Assembly: GCA_017512425.1 (NCBI GenBank)
Contig: JAFWGI010000009.1
Coordinates: 1-64,000 of the forward strand
Reading direction: 5' to 3'
From: Hyphomicrobium sp.
GTDB lineage: Bacteria > Pseudomonadota > Alphaproteobacteria > Rhizobiales > Hyphomicrobiaceae
DNA: 64,000 nucleotides
In this document: positions 29,596-39,305 of the stretch, piece after piece
Layout of the letters: every line of letters starts with the position of its first letter
Numbering within the stretch: position 1 is the stretch's first letter
Made by a program: the position numbers and the translations under genes
The notes under the pieces: generated by a model
Databases searched by the model: none
What the model was told of the DNA's origin: nothing
Seen by the model: the letters and a program-made list of their open reading frames with translations, nothing else

Positions 29596-30830
29596 AAACG
29601 CTTCGCGCCAAAATCGCGCTGCTTCTTGTTGGCTCGATTGTCTCGGTCGTCGCCTTGGTCACGCTTGCAGTCATGCATCTATTTGCGACGCCGAAGGATG
29701 TTGAAGTCGACTTGCTCGCCAAGCAGTTCATCATTATGCACCGTCTTGCGGCAAAAAATCCGGCAAACGGAGCGCTGTCGCTATCCCCTGATAGCGGTAC
29801 TGTCGACCAGGAACAGACGGACCTGCTACGTGCAGCGACAGCGCGGCTTGGCACACCCGTCGAACTCACCGTCACATCCAAACCAGATGACCGCCGGTTC
29901 CGCATTGCCTCGCTTCCTGTCGGATCCAACAACTGGGTTTTAGTGAAGATTGACCCACCGTCCGATCCGCAATTGTGGATATGGTTCGCACTCATCACGA
30001 TCGGTGTCGGATCGATTGCGGTTTTTGTAGCTCATCGCATGAGTAAGCCGCTCAAGCTTCTTGAAGCCCTGGCGGAGTCGGTCAGCGTGGATGGAACACT
30101 GCCGGCACTTGCTGAACGAGGGCCTGCAGAGGTGCGCGCGACGGCCGCTGCGATAAATGTTCTATCAGCGCGACTGAAACGAGCGATCGAAAGCCGAATG
30201 CGGCTTGTCGCGGCTGCCGGTCATGACTTTCGCACGCCGCTGACGCGTATGAGACTGCGAGCGGAATTTGTTCGCGACGACGACGATCGTGCGCTTTGGT
30301 TGAAGGACATAGACGAGCTGGAGCGGATTGCAGACAGCGCTATTCAACTCGTCCGCGAACAGACCACACAGACGTGTCCCGAAGTCATTCGGCTGGATGA
30401 ATTCGTTGCCAACATCGTGCAGGAGCTGCGGGATCAGAATTTTGAGATCGCAGTAACCGAGGCCGACGAAGCCTACGTTAATGCGAGCCGGCTCGCTTTG
30501 AGCAGAGCCTTGCGGAATCTTCTAATCAACGCCGCAACGCATGGCGCAGGCGGCACCGTAAATGTAACCGGAGGCGCAACGACGCGGATCACGATTTCTG
30601 ATCACGGACCAGGGATCGCGCCGGAGGTATTGGATCAAGTGTTCGAGCCGTTCTTCCGTGCCGATAAGGCGCGCAATCAGAAAATTGCCGGTGCCGGGCT
30701 GGGTCTTACGATATCGCGTGAGATCGTCCGCAGGGATGGCGGGGATATCACGATCGCCAATCGGTCAGGTGGTGGGCTAATTCAAGTTGTCGAGTTGCCA
30801 TCATTTCGTCCGAGCGAGGGCATTTGCTGA
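29592..30830 (+). CDS. sensor histidine kinase, EnvZ-like
   Basis: A 412-residue membrane kinase, partner of the regulator before it. There are two membrane helices, near residues 10-30 and 128-150 (LWIWFALITIGVGSIAVFVA), with a periplasmic sensor between them and a HAMP domain after. The H box is VAAAGHDFRTPLTRMRLR, the N box ALRNLLINAATHG, and the G boxes SDHGPGIAPEV and GAGLGLTISREIV. All key residues are present. It is the last clearly core gene before the accessory region. Confidence 0.95.
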   Translation: MKTLRAKIALLLVGSIVSVVALVTLAVMHLFATPKDVEVDLLAKQFIIMHRLAAKNPANGALSLSPDSGTVDQEQTDLLRAATARLGTPVELTVTSKPDDRRFRIASLPVGSNNWVLVKIDPPSDPQLWIWFALITIGVGSIAVFVAHRMSKPLKLLEALAESVSVDGTLPALAERGPAEVRATAAAINVLSARLKRAIESRMRLVAAAGHDFRTPLTRMRLRAEFVRDDDDRALWLKDIDELERIADSAIQLVREQTTQTCPEVIRLDEFVANIVQELRDQNFEIAVTEADEAYVNASRLALSRALRNLLINAATHGAGGTVNVTGGATTRITISDHGPGIAPEVLDQVFEPFFRADKARNQKIAGAGLGLTISREIVRRDGGDITIANRSGGGLIQVVELPSFRPSEGIC

Positions 30831-30928
30831 GCAGCGCGAGATTTCCACGATGCGGTGGGCTTGCTAAGCGCTTGCTACGGGTCAACAGGCTCAGTCTCAG
30901 ACCGCAAGATTTTGGGGTCGAAATAAGC

Positions 30929-31290
30929 AAGATTTCTCATGCCCGGATATCGAAAAGCCTGGCCGGCAAGCTCGGACCAGGAAAATCATCCGCGACACTG
31001 AAATCACCGGGTTTGCAGTCCGCCGGCTGCGGGGAGCTCCCGTCTACTTCCTGCAGAAACGCATCAATGGCGTTCAGCGTGTCGCTCGAGGCGGCGGCGG
31101 GCGGCTCACTTCCGATGATCGCAAGCTCCTTGGTCATAGTCAGCCGCAGACGACTGCGAGACATGCCCACCTTGCGGATGATCCCTGCCGAAACTTAACG
31201 AGCGGGTCGGCGGTGCCATCGCCGGGGCGCTGGCCGGCATTCGCAGCGCTCGCCAGGCGAACAAACTCATTACATACAAACAGATAGCGC
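30929..31290 (+). pseudogene. decayed tyrosine-type integrase (internal deletion, frameshifted)
   Basis: Three integrase pieces in order can be read. The N-terminal part has ARISKSLAGKLGPG and, one frame over, IIRDTEITGFAVRRLRGAPV. A C-terminal part reads KLLGHSQPQTTARHAHLADD, the classic block around the catalytic His/Tyr region, with His in place of the usual Tyr of TARYAHL. After another frame change comes LNERVGGAIAGALAG. The catalytic middle of about 250 residues is missing. This marks an old integration event at the edge of the core chromosome. It sits immediately before the HipBA module. Confidence 0.75.
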
Positions 31291-31305
31291 AGTTGCTAAT
31301 TGCTA

Positions 31306-31369
31306 TAAGAGATAATATATTAGCTCTTATCGGCACTAATGACCAAAAAGGGATAATATATTGGCTCTA
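31306..31369 (+). promoter_or_regulatory. hipBA promoter with two AT-rich palindromic operators
   Basis: TAAGAG (31306-31311) and CTCTTA (31324-31329) are the outer arms of a near-perfect palindrome whose core reads ATAATATATTAG. A second, looser copy (GGGATAATATATTGGCTC) covers the TTG start codon of the antitoxin gene. HipB-type antitoxins bind such paired operators, so autorepression is likely. The assignment rests on symmetry and place. Confidence 0.6.
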
Positions 31370-31672
31370 TCAATCCAGTCGCCTGCGGACACATTGCGCG
31401 AGGTCCGTGACCGGTTCAAGGCCCGTCGACTGGCGATGAACCTTACCCAGAACGGGCTAGCGACGCGTTCCGGCGTTGGCCTGGGCTCGCTCAAGCGCTT
31501 TGAGCAGACCGGGCTCATCGCGTTCGACTCCATGCTCAGCATCGCCCTGGTGCTCGACTGCCTCAGGGACTTCGACAAGGTCTGCATTGAGGATGCACAG
31601 GCGCTCTCGTCAAAATCACTCGACCAGGTGCTTGCTGCCGCGAAGTCGCGGAAGAAGGGCAGATTGCAGTGA
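31361..31672 (+). CDS. hipB: HipB-type HTH antitoxin
   Basis: A 103-residue DNA-binding antitoxin. The helix-turn-helix is in LTQNGLATRSGVGLGSLKRF. The start is TTG, lying inside an operator copy. The stop overlaps the GTG of the toxin gene (GTGA), which ties the translation of both. It should repress its own operon and neutralise the HipA kinase. Confidence 0.85.
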   Translation: MALSIQSPADTLREVRDRFKARRLAMNLTQNGLATRSGVGLGSLKRFEQTGLIAFDSMLSIALVLDCLRDFDKVCIEDAQALSSKSLDQVLAAAKSRKKGRLQ

Positions 31673-33000
31673 AGCATATTGCGGTCGGACTTCTGGAGGT
31701 CTTCCTGGAGGGGAGCAAGCGGCGCAAGGTCGGCCGGCTGGCCGCTCAGGGGCGTCGCATCCTGTTCGAGTACGATCAGGCGTTCCTGGCGTCCGGGATG
31801 GGCATCTCTCCGTTCAGATTGCCCGCACAGCCGGGAACGGTTGCCGGAGATCCGGCGGTGTTTGACGGTTTGTTCGGCGTGTTCAACGACAGCCTGCCTG
31901 ACGGCTGGGGCCGTATGCTGCTCGACCGCGCGGTCGAAAAGCTCAGCATTGCGCGCGGTGAATTCACACCGTTGGATCGCCTTGCCCATGTTGGCCGCGA
32001 TGGCATGGGTGCTCTGAGCTACGAGCCCGACAAGAGCGCGTCCGAGCGTGTTACCACTGCGTTGAAGCTTGACGCTCTTGCCAAAGACGCGGCTGTCGTG
32101 TTGGCGGGTGAAGAGGGGCCGGTTATCGAGAAGCTCCTGATGCTCAACGGCGCTTCGTCCGGTGCGCGACCGAAGATCGTGGCGCAGGTGAGCGGCGACA
32201 AGAAGCGGATCATTCACGGTCCGGATCCGCTGCCAGAGGGTTACGGTCACTGGATCATCAAGTTTCCGGCCACGGTCGATACCGCTGACATCGGACCTGT
32301 TGAGTACGCCTACAGCATCATGGCAAGGAATGCCGGCGTGGACATGCCGGATACCCACCTGTTCGGAGCGAAGAAGAAGCGATACTTCGGCATCAAGCGC
32401 TTCGACCGCGATGGTGATCGCCGTGTTCACATGCACAGCCTGTCTGGGCTGCTGCACGCTGACCATCGCGTCGCTTCGCTCGATTACGACGCTTTACTCA
32501 AAGCGACGCACGTCCTGACAAAGGACGTGACCCAGCTGGAAAAGGCCTTCCGCCTCGCGTGCTTCAATGTGCTTGCCCACAATCGAGACGACCACGCCAA
32601 GAACGTGTCGTTCCTGATGCATGAAAGCGGCCGCTGGACACTTTCGCCGGCTTACGACCTCACGTTCTCGTTCGGACCAGGCGGTGAGCAGAGCATGACA
32701 GTATTAGGCGAAGGGAAAGCCCCAGGCATCGGCAATCTCCGTGCACTCGGTGAAAAGCATGCACTGCGCAACGCAGGCAACATTATCGACCAGGTGCGGT
32801 CGGCTGTTAGCCGTTGGCAAGGCTGCGCGGATGAGGCCGGCGTGACCTCTAAGTCCGCGAAGATGATCGCCGCGACGATCGCGCCACCGCCGATCAAGAA
32901 GGCCGCGGTGCCCAAGGCCGGCGCCAAGAAGCCGGCGGCGAATAAGCCGGCCTCCGCAAAGAAATCTGACGCGCGAAAGTCGCGCCGCTCGTCGAAATGA
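31669..33000 (+). CDS. hipA: HipA-type serine/threonine kinase toxin
   Basis: A 443-residue toxin kinase, full length for the family; HipA enzymes inactivate aminoacyl-tRNA synthetases such as GltX by phosphorylation. The N-terminal Couple-HipA part has LFGVFNDSLPDGWGRMLLDR. The kinase core has the catalytic loop FNVLAHNRDDHAKNVSFLMH and the DFG-like segment SPAYDLTFSFG. The C-terminal tail is Lys/Ala-rich and low in complexity. The GTG start is coupled to hipB. A second, distinct HipBA module lies at 59.8-61.5 kb. Confidence 0.9.
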   Translation: MKHIAVGLLEVFLEGSKRRKVGRLAAQGRRILFEYDQAFLASGMGISPFRLPAQPGTVAGDPAVFDGLFGVFNDSLPDGWGRMLLDRAVEKLSIARGEFTPLDRLAHVGRDGMGALSYEPDKSASERVTTALKLDALAKDAAVVLAGEEGPVIEKLLMLNGASSGARPKIVAQVSGDKKRIIHGPDPLPEGYGHWIIKFPATVDTADIGPVEYAYSIMARNAGVDMPDTHLFGAKKKRYFGIKRFDRDGDRRVHMHSLSGLLHADHRVASLDYDALLKATHVLTKDVTQLEKAFRLACFNVLAHNRDDHAKNVSFLMHESGRWTLSPAYDLTFSFGPGGEQSMTVLGEGKAPGIGNLRALGEKHALRNAGNIIDQVRSAVSRWQGCADEAGVTSKSAKMIAATIAPPPIKKAAVPKAGAKKPAANKPASAKKSDARKSRRSSK

Positions 33001-33212
33001 AGAAGTGCTCAACCAGCGCGGATCAAAGTTTCGGATATTCCGACGTTGAGCCGTAGTTTCTCATGCATGACTGTTGTCATGGCCATTGCAAATACTGCGA
33101 TGAGGCGATCACGTTATTCGCAAAGTGCGAGGGGCGGCCGACAGGCTCAGCCCGCTAATCTAATCCTCGATTGAATGGTCGCGGCGATTTCGGACCACGG
33201 CAAGGACAAGAC

Positions 33213-34184
33213 ATGCGCGATATTCTCGAGCGGCAACAGGTGTGGATCTACTTCGCGGCGGTTGCGCTGGCCGCGATCACTGGCCTCGTCTTGCCCGGCA
33301 CGGACGAACTGGAAAGCGGGATCAATCCTGCATTGGCCTTCATGCTGTTCGTCACTTTCCTACAGGTGCCGTTGCGGGAAATCGGGAAGGCATTGCGAGA
33401 GACGCGCTTTCTGGGGGCTCTCCTCGTCAGCAACTTCATCGCTGTCCCGGTCCTTGCATTCCTGCTGTCGCAATTTGCCATAGACAATGCCCTGCTGCGT
33501 CTCGGAATCTTCATGGTGCTGCTGACGCCCTGTATCGACTATGTGATCACCTTTGCCCATCTGGGGCGGGCAGATGCGCGGCTGCTCCTATCATCGACAC
33601 CCATCCTGCTGCTGGTGCAGATGGCCCTGCTGCCGGTTTACCTTGGCCTGTTCCTTGGGGACGAAGCCGCTGACCTCGTGCGTATCGGCCCGTTCGTTCA
33701 TGCGTTCGTCTGGCTGATCGCCGTTCCCTTGATTTGCGCTGGAGCGGTCCAACTATGGGCAGCGCGACACGCGGCAGGACAGCGCCTCAGCGATATTCTG
33801 GGACTGCTGCCTGTCCCAGCGACTGCCCTGGTCCTGTTCCTCGTGGTGGCCGCGACGGTCCCAGTTCTGGGGGCTGCGAGCCGCCATGCGCTGTCTGCTC
33901 TGCCCATTTACATCGCTTTCGCCGTCATTGCCCCTTTGATCGGTTGGGGCGTTGGGCGGGCCTTCGGGCTGCATCCGGCCGCGGGGCGGGCCGTGTCCTT
34001 CGCGACCGCGACACGCAACTCCCTCGTGGTGCTGCCTCTCGCCCTTGCGGTTCCGGGGGCGATCCCGGTACTTCCGGCAGTGATCGTCACGCAGACCTTG
34101 GTCGAGCTGGTGGCCGAACTCATCTACATTCGTGTTCTTCCACGCTTCGGAAAAACGCACGAGGCGCGGGTTGATGCTCAATAA
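33213..34184 (+). CDS. arsenic resistance / bile acid:sodium symporter superfamily transporter
   Basis: A 323-residue membrane protein with about ten helices. It starts RDILERQQVWIYFAAVALAA, a form I associate with the arsenic-resistance (ACR3-like) branch of the BASS superfamily. The segment VLLTPCIDYVITFAHLGRAD carries a Cys in a helix, as ACR3 does. AAGGAC sits before the ATG at 33213, and the frame is open further upstream to 33171. There is no arsR or arsC beside it, so arsenite export is inference. A recombinase remnant follows directly after its stop. Confidence 0.8.
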   Translation: MRDILERQQVWIYFAAVALAAITGLVLPGTDELESGINPALAFMLFVTFLQVPLREIGKALRETRFLGALLVSNFIAVPVLAFLLSQFAIDNALLRLGIFMVLLTPCIDYVITFAHLGRADARLLLSSTPILLLVQMALLPVYLGLFLGDEAADLVRIGPFVHAFVWLIAVPLICAGAVQLWAARHAAGQRLSDILGLLPVPATALVLFLVVAATVPVLGAASRHALSALPIYIAFAVIAPLIGWGVGRAFGLHPAAGRAVSFATATRNSLVVLPLALAVPGAIPVLPAVIVTQTLVELVAELIYIRVLPRFGKTHEARVDAQ

Positions 34185-34192
34185 AGGGCAGC

Positions 34193-34528
34193 AATGTCCA
34201 CCCGCTCCAACCCGAGCGCCTTACAACCATTCTCGGCAGCCTTCTTGATCGAGGCCAAGACCGCACCGAGCGCCGCCGTGAACAACTCGCGGACCTCAAG
34301 CGGATCACAGAAACCGATCAGCGGATCAATCGCCTCTACGAAGCAATCGAAGCAGATCTGGCGGATCTGAACGATTCGGTGCTGAAAGCGTATGGCCGGT
34401 CTGAAGGCGATCAGGGACCAGGCCACCGCCGATGCTGAGCGCATTCAGTTGACACTCGATAGCGCTGGCAGCCGAGCCGTTACGACAGAGATGCTTGACG
34501 CGTTCTTTAACGCGGCCCGTGACGGATA
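34193..34528 (+). pseudogene. serine recombinase C-terminal remnant
   Basis: The frame reads NVHPLQPERLTTILGSLLDR, then RREQLADLKRITETDQRINR and LYEAIEADLADLNDSVLKA. After a one-base frame change near 34390 it reads MAGLKAIRDQATADAERIQL and ends TTEMLDAFFNAARD. This is the coiled-coil C-terminal part of large serine recombinases common in Rhizobiales. The catalytic N-terminal domain is absent. It breaks off exactly where the antisense KAP-ATPase fragment begins (about 34528). Confidence 0.75.
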
Positions 34529-34885
34529 GGGGCGCAGATCGACCTCGGCCAAGGCCGGTGACAGCCGCGCCCAGGCCCGTATCGCGTCGGCCGCCTTCCA
34601 TTCCGTCAAGATGGCGCTGTCCTTGGAGTCCGGCACGGCGGTCGGCTTGGCGTCATCGGTGGAACTGATCTTAGGCCCGGCCCGCTTCGCCTTGGGGGCT
34701 GGCTTCTTCTCCGATGCGGCAGCTTCAAGCGCCGCCAAATCTACGCAGTGGCCGTCTGGAACGGGCGGCGGCGCTTGCGATCTGGTCGAACAATCTGGAG
34801 AGGAACCGTTCGGCCAGCATGAGCTTCGCCAGAACGGGCAACTTCACCTCTTCTCCGAGCCGCGAGCGAGCGCGGTGTGATGGCG
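34529..34885 (-). pseudogene. KAP/QatA-like P-loop ATPase C-terminal remnant
   Basis: On the minus strand the frame reads LGEEVKLPVLAKLMLAERFL, then SRLFDQIASAAA. After a frame change near 34760 it gives DLAALEAAASEKKPAPK and ends LSPALAEVDLRPY. This resembles the C-terminal half of KAP NTPases such as QatA of the Qat anti-phage system (from memory of the family, not searched). The Walker motifs are missing. Both ends are broken and a frameshift is present, so it cannot be functional. Confidence 0.55.
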
Positions 34886-34891
34886 CAGTAG

Positions 34892-35230
34892 CAGAAAAGG
34901 TGTTCGCGCTATTTTACATGCGGCTTTCGCCATAGCGCTGATGCGATATTGCTTGTCAAACGGTAGGCCGCACCCCGGTTTCGTCATTCTCGACTCGCCG
35001 CTCACAACCTATAAAGAAAAGCGTGATGGAGCCCGAATAGCCGAAGAAGACAGATTGAACCCTGAATTGAGGCCGCTTTCTGGGTCAGCTTAGCAAATAC
35101 GATCAAATCGCAGCAGGTGATCATGTTTGACAACAAACAGCCTCCTGCAACACTCATAGATAGTATCAACTACGAATGGTTCGGTGGCGCGGACGCGGAG
35201 CCTTACGAACGCAAAGGCTTTATCCCGTAG
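34892..35230 (+). pseudogene. SMC/ABC-like ATPase C-terminal remnant
   Basis: The frame reads KGVRAILHAAFAIALMRYC, then RPHPGFVILDSPLTTYKEK, the D-loop/Walker B region of RecF/SMC-like ATPases found in defence loci. After a frame change near 35080 it continues AAFWVSLANTIKSQQVIMFD, NKQPPATLIDSINYEWFGG and ERKGFIP, ending in TAG at 35228. Everything before the Walker B region is gone. A broken partner gene follows 15 bases later, so this is the tail of a former ATPase-plus-partner operon. Confidence 0.65.
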
Positions 35231-35245
35231 TTAGGCGTCAATAGC

Positions 35246-36287
35246 ATGTCACCGGATCTCATTGAGACGCTGCCGATACACGACGGCGAAGTCGCATGCG
35301 ACGGACTTGTCAAAATTCGACTGGTGCATGCGCGCGGCTTCAGCCTTATTGGTGCCAGATGTATTGGTACTCGGAAAAGTAAGATGGTTTCGCGGCGCAG
35401 TTTTTTTCTGCAACTCTGCTCAACTTCCTCGATGAAGCTGGCTATGCTCAGTTCAGCTATGAGCCAAGCGAAGCACTGCGGCTAAGCGTGGCAATTACTC
35501 GAGATCGTTGCCTGCGAAGGTATGACGACAACTCCTTTCTTTATGCTTGTCGGGTTGTCGGGCCTCGAGGCTTTAACGCGACTGCGACGGGTAGCTGCAG
35601 CGTCACTGACGATCACACGATTTGGCTAGACCTGTTTCATCATACGACCGACGAAGCTGCCGCAGCAATCTTTGCAGATCAGCATTTTCGTGCATCAAGC
35701 TGGAACATTCAGAGAAATAAAAAGCTGGTCAACGTCGCATATGCCTACTTCACGAGCCTTCCACAAATCACGACTGAATCGGATTTACAATCGATCGGAA
35801 TGGCGTCCGATGGTGTAGTTAGACTCATACCAACCAACGGGGCCGAGCCGGTTGATGTCATCGACATCAAAGTTTATCGCGAGCGCACCGAAAACCGACG
35901 TCGCGTTATCGACGCCCGCATTCCCGCTCACGCGGTAGCCCCGCAGCATATCTGGAGGCACGATCCACAGGGTCAGCCAACATACTATGAAGTTAGCAAG
36001 CCATCTATCTTTCGGGTCGGCCTAGAGCCGACAACTACCCTCCCTTTCGATGGCCAAGCTGTCGACGTTTGCCGGGCTAAAATCAAACGGTTTGAATACG
36101 TCGTTCTAGGATTTGCTGACACTGAGAAAGGACTAGTGGCTCACACAACGAGGAGGAAACCGAGGAGATCTTTAAGATTGAGAGCTGCGAAGATTTATTC
36201 GCGTTCTGGCGAGAACACGCAAACTCCGACCAGTTCACAAAAAAATCCGTAGAATTGCAGACTATCAGACGTGAACCAGAAGTTTGA
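35246..36287 (+). pseudogene. unrecognised protein, multiply frameshifted, partner of the ATPase remnant
   Basis: The gene starts MSPDLIETLPIHDGEVACDG. It changes frame around 35340-35410, near a run of seven T, and continues ATLLNFLDEAGYAQFSYEPS into a long frame (GTG 35488, to 36252). That frame has HHTTDEAAAAIFADQHFRAS and NVAYAYFTSLPQI. Near 36130 the coding signal moves to another frame, with EEIFKIESCEDLFAFWREHA and a stop at about 36287. I do not recognise the family. The HHTT...A...I pattern is faintly like ADP-ribosyltransferase-type folds, but that is a guess. Confidence 0.5.
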
Positions 36288-36321
36288 GGACGAACGGCAA
36301 GCTTGCTGTTTTTAGAGTCGC

Positions 36322-36654
36322 TCAATTGAGCTTTTCGCAGATCATCTTTTTGACCTCACGGACGTACCACTCGAGTTCCTTGATTTGATCTCTCAATGCG
36401 GCCTTGCTCTGTTCCGTGGTGTCCTGGCCGTGTGCGATCTTAGGTTCGTGCCTTGGAATAAGCTCAAGCGGTTGCGCTTTAGCCAAAGCTCTTCGGTGAC
36501 GTACTCCAAGTGAGATTTGAGAAAACACACCATGTCTATGCCCTCCGTTTCTAGCAAAGATGACGCGATTTGAAATGATAGTCTCTATGGGGAGAGCCGA
36601 TGGGGGAATTGCCAGCACCGTCTGCGCCTTGAGTCCTCTCGTTATCGAGAACAT
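36322..36654 (-). CDS. possible small coiled-coil protein, doubtful
   Basis: A 110-residue frame. Only the C-terminal half (ALRDQIKELEWYVREVKKMI) looks like a real, helical protein; the N-terminal half has no clear character. No ribosome site decides the start. It may be the end of another broken gene in this decayed stretch. Confidence 0.25.
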   Translation of the reverse strand: MFSITRGLKAQTVLAIPPSALPIETIISNRVIFARNGGHRHGVFSQISLGVRHRRALAKAQPLELIPRHEPKIAHGQDTTEQSKAALRDQIKELEWYVREVKKMICEKLN

Positions 36655-36691
36655 TAATGTCAGTCCAGGCAGGCCGAGGTATACAGCCGTT

Positions 36692-36889
36692 CTAAGATTT
36701 GCTGCGTCGCGCTTCAGCTAGTCTTCTTTGGCAATCGGCAATCTGCTCACGCTTCGCGCCCATGCTGAGCAATCGGTTATGAAACTCCGTCGAGAATCTC
36801 TCTGTCTTGGCCTGCAACGGTTCGAGCAAGGCCAAATCCATTCTCATCGCCGCAATGGTGCCTTCTAGCTCACGGATCAATTTGGACAT
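36692..36889 (-). CDS. possible small coiled-coil protein
   Basis: A 65-residue frame beginning MSKLIRELEGTIAAMRMDLA, strongly helical with a heptad pattern and a basic tail (QRRLAEARRSKS). I do not recognise it. The ribosome site is weak. The rest of 36290-37155 shows no other gene. Confidence 0.35.
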   Translation of the reverse strand: MSKLIRELEGTIAAMRMDLALLEPLQAKTERFSTEFHNRLLSMGAKREQIADCQRRLAEARRSKS

Positions 36890-37155
36890 TCAAGAACCAT
36901 CGTTGCGATGTTTTTGTAGCGTAAATCTGATGCAGCAGTTCCGACGCATGACCCGTGACCCGGTCCCCCGGGGTGGGGCCTCGATCATACTAACTCTCCA
37001 TTAGAACCAAGCATCGCATTCGCCATGCAATTAGGACAGCTCTTTCGGTTCAAACTATTGCATGGGGATCAATGCAACTGTGGGATGCACGGTGATGGTC
37101 AGCCCTGTCATCCCGACGTAGTCTGAGGTCAAGAAACTGTCCGGCGGGGGTTAGA

Positions 37156-39035
37156 ATGAATTCTGAAACAGTCACAGTGCATCAGCTCTTTCAGGATCGT
37201 CGCCAGTATCGTGTGCCATTCTATCAACGTCCCTACGTTTGGAGTCGAGATGCCCAATGGAAGCCTCTATGGACCGATATTATCCAGAAGGCAGAAAGCA
37301 GACTCGAAAATAATAGCGTTCCGCCAGCACCGCATTTTCTTGGCGCGATTGTTTTGGAGCCACAGCCTCGAGATGGCCTGAGGGGTGTGGAGGCTCTTCA
37401 CGTCATTGACGGCCAACAACGGTTGACGACGCTTCAGTATGTTTTATCTGCACTCAGCATGGCCATACGCGAATGCAAAGCGGATGATATTTTGCCGATC
37501 ATTAATGGCTGCGTATGGAACCCGAATCCAGACACGATGAAACAGCCTGCAATAGAAGTATTCAAAGTGTGGCCTACATTCAGGGACCGGCAAACGTATG
37601 AGCTCGCGATGCACGCTCAAACGAGGGATGAGCTGCGATCGCGATTTCCGCAAAACTTCACGCAAAGTGGGTCGCTCAAACGTATAGGAATTGATCATCC
37701 GCCGGCTTTGGATGCAATTTGGTTTTTCCGGCAGCAGATTGAGGATTGGTTGGCAGGCCAGCCAGATAGACCGGAGCGCCTCGAGAAGCTAGCGGAAGCA
37801 ATTTTTCAAGATTTGAAAGTCGTTTCGATATCGCTAGAGCAACAGGACGATGCGCAGGTTATCTTCGAAACGCTGAATGGGCGTGGCGCAGAGCTTCACG
37901 CAACGGACCTGATCCGCAACTTCATTTTCATGCGTACTGATCGCGACGGCGCCAATTCCGGCAACCTTTACGATACGCTTTGGAGTCAATTCGAGGGGAG
38001 TTTCTGGGCCGAATCCCAACGACGTGGCCGATTAAACCGGCCGCGCGTGGAATGGTTCATGCAGAGCACACTGCAAGCCGAACTCGCGGAAGAAATCGAT
38101 GTCGGTCGTCTCTACGAGGCCTATCGGCGTTTCGCCAAGCCTATGCCCGCTGAACAGCAACTAGAGAGGCTTTCAAGCTATGCCGACAAATATCGACATT
38201 TTATACTGGGCACTGGTGACGAACCCATCGGACAGTTTGGTCGCCAAATAGCTGTTTGGGATGCTTCTCCGATACACGCGGTCGCGCTGGCCATCGCCGG
38301 ATCAAGATTGTCGGTGGCGGACCAAAGCGCGATGTACAGCGATTTGGTCTCGTACGTGGTTCGCAGAGCAATCTGCGGCTTGAGTAATAAGAGTTATAAT
38401 AAGACCTTCCTTCAACTACTGAAACGGCTACGGGAAGGAGACTTTTCGCCCGCGAACCTTCGGTCGATTTTGTCGGCACAAAAGGGAGAAACGTCGCGAT
38501 GGCCGACCGATGAAGAGTTCTTACGGGTCTGGATAAATGACCCAATCATACCGAGACTTGGCGAAATGGCTCGGGTTCGCTTTGTACTGGCTGCTCTTGA
38601 AAAAGGAATGCGCACGGCGCGGACGGAAGAAAATGTTCTTCCAGATATGGCTCATTTAGACGTCGAGCATGTTTTGCCTGAACGCTGGCTCGAACATTGG
38701 CCGATCGACGGAGTTGCGGTGACCGAAGCTGAACTCCAAGCTGCCAACATGGCAAACTTGTTGATGGACGAGGCTTCTGACCGACAAAAGGCGATTAGCA
38801 AGCGCGAGCGCCTCAACACACGTTTGGCAACCTGACCCTGCTTCACTATGGCGTAAATCGTTCAATACATAATTACAGTCTGGCGACGAAGCGTGAACGG
38901 CTGTTCTTGGAAGCGAATTTGCACTTGAACCGCCAGTTCATGCGTGCCGATAAATGGGATGAGACGACCATAGATCAGCGCAGCAGAACTATGTTTGAGA
39001 TCGCGTTCCAGACGTGGCGAGGGCCGACGGCATGA
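37156..39035 (+). pseudogene. DUF262/DUF1524 (GmrSD-like) protein with a C-terminal frameshift
   Basis: The N-terminal DUF262 domain is complete: PFYQRPYVWSRDAQWKPLW, then HFLGAIVLEPQ and HVIDGQQRLTTLQY. The C-terminal DUF1524 HNH-type nuclease domain begins DVEHVLPERWLEHW. The main frame stops at 38835, but another frame continues the domain without loss: HTFGNLTLLHYGVNRSIHNY, SLATKRERLFLEANLHLNRQ, up to FQTWRGPTA at 39035. The frame changes at about 38813-38816 by one base. Relatives include type IV restriction enzymes such as GmrSD. Without the tail the nuclease should be dead. The upstream part from 37156 may still be translated. Confidence 0.8.
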
Positions 39036-39305
39036 GACAACGAACACAGGTTGAACGGGAGCAGTATACATGACGTACCATCATCAGAATCAAGTGTTGC
39101 ATCCAGATTCAGTCAACGCTTGACGTGATTTGGCCAAGCTCGCGAATCGCTGCAAAGAAGAGGAACGAAAAGAGTCGGAAAAATCCGACCGGCGGTCAGG
39201 AGACGGGACAATGGCGATGCCGATTAAAGGTTCCTTAACGGAACCCTTCCACGCTAGCGCTTGATCTGCGCAAGTGCGTATGCAACGAAATTTGAATGCG
39301 AAGTG

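Noticed and set aside
30937..31170. Minus-strand 77-codon frame at the island border
   Set aside because: Antisense to the integrase remnant, whose plus-strand reading gives recognisable integrase blocks.
31336..32466. Minus-strand frame of 376 codons opposite hipBA
   Set aside because: Antisense to the HipB and HipA reading frames, which carry clear motifs; composition typical of a shadow.
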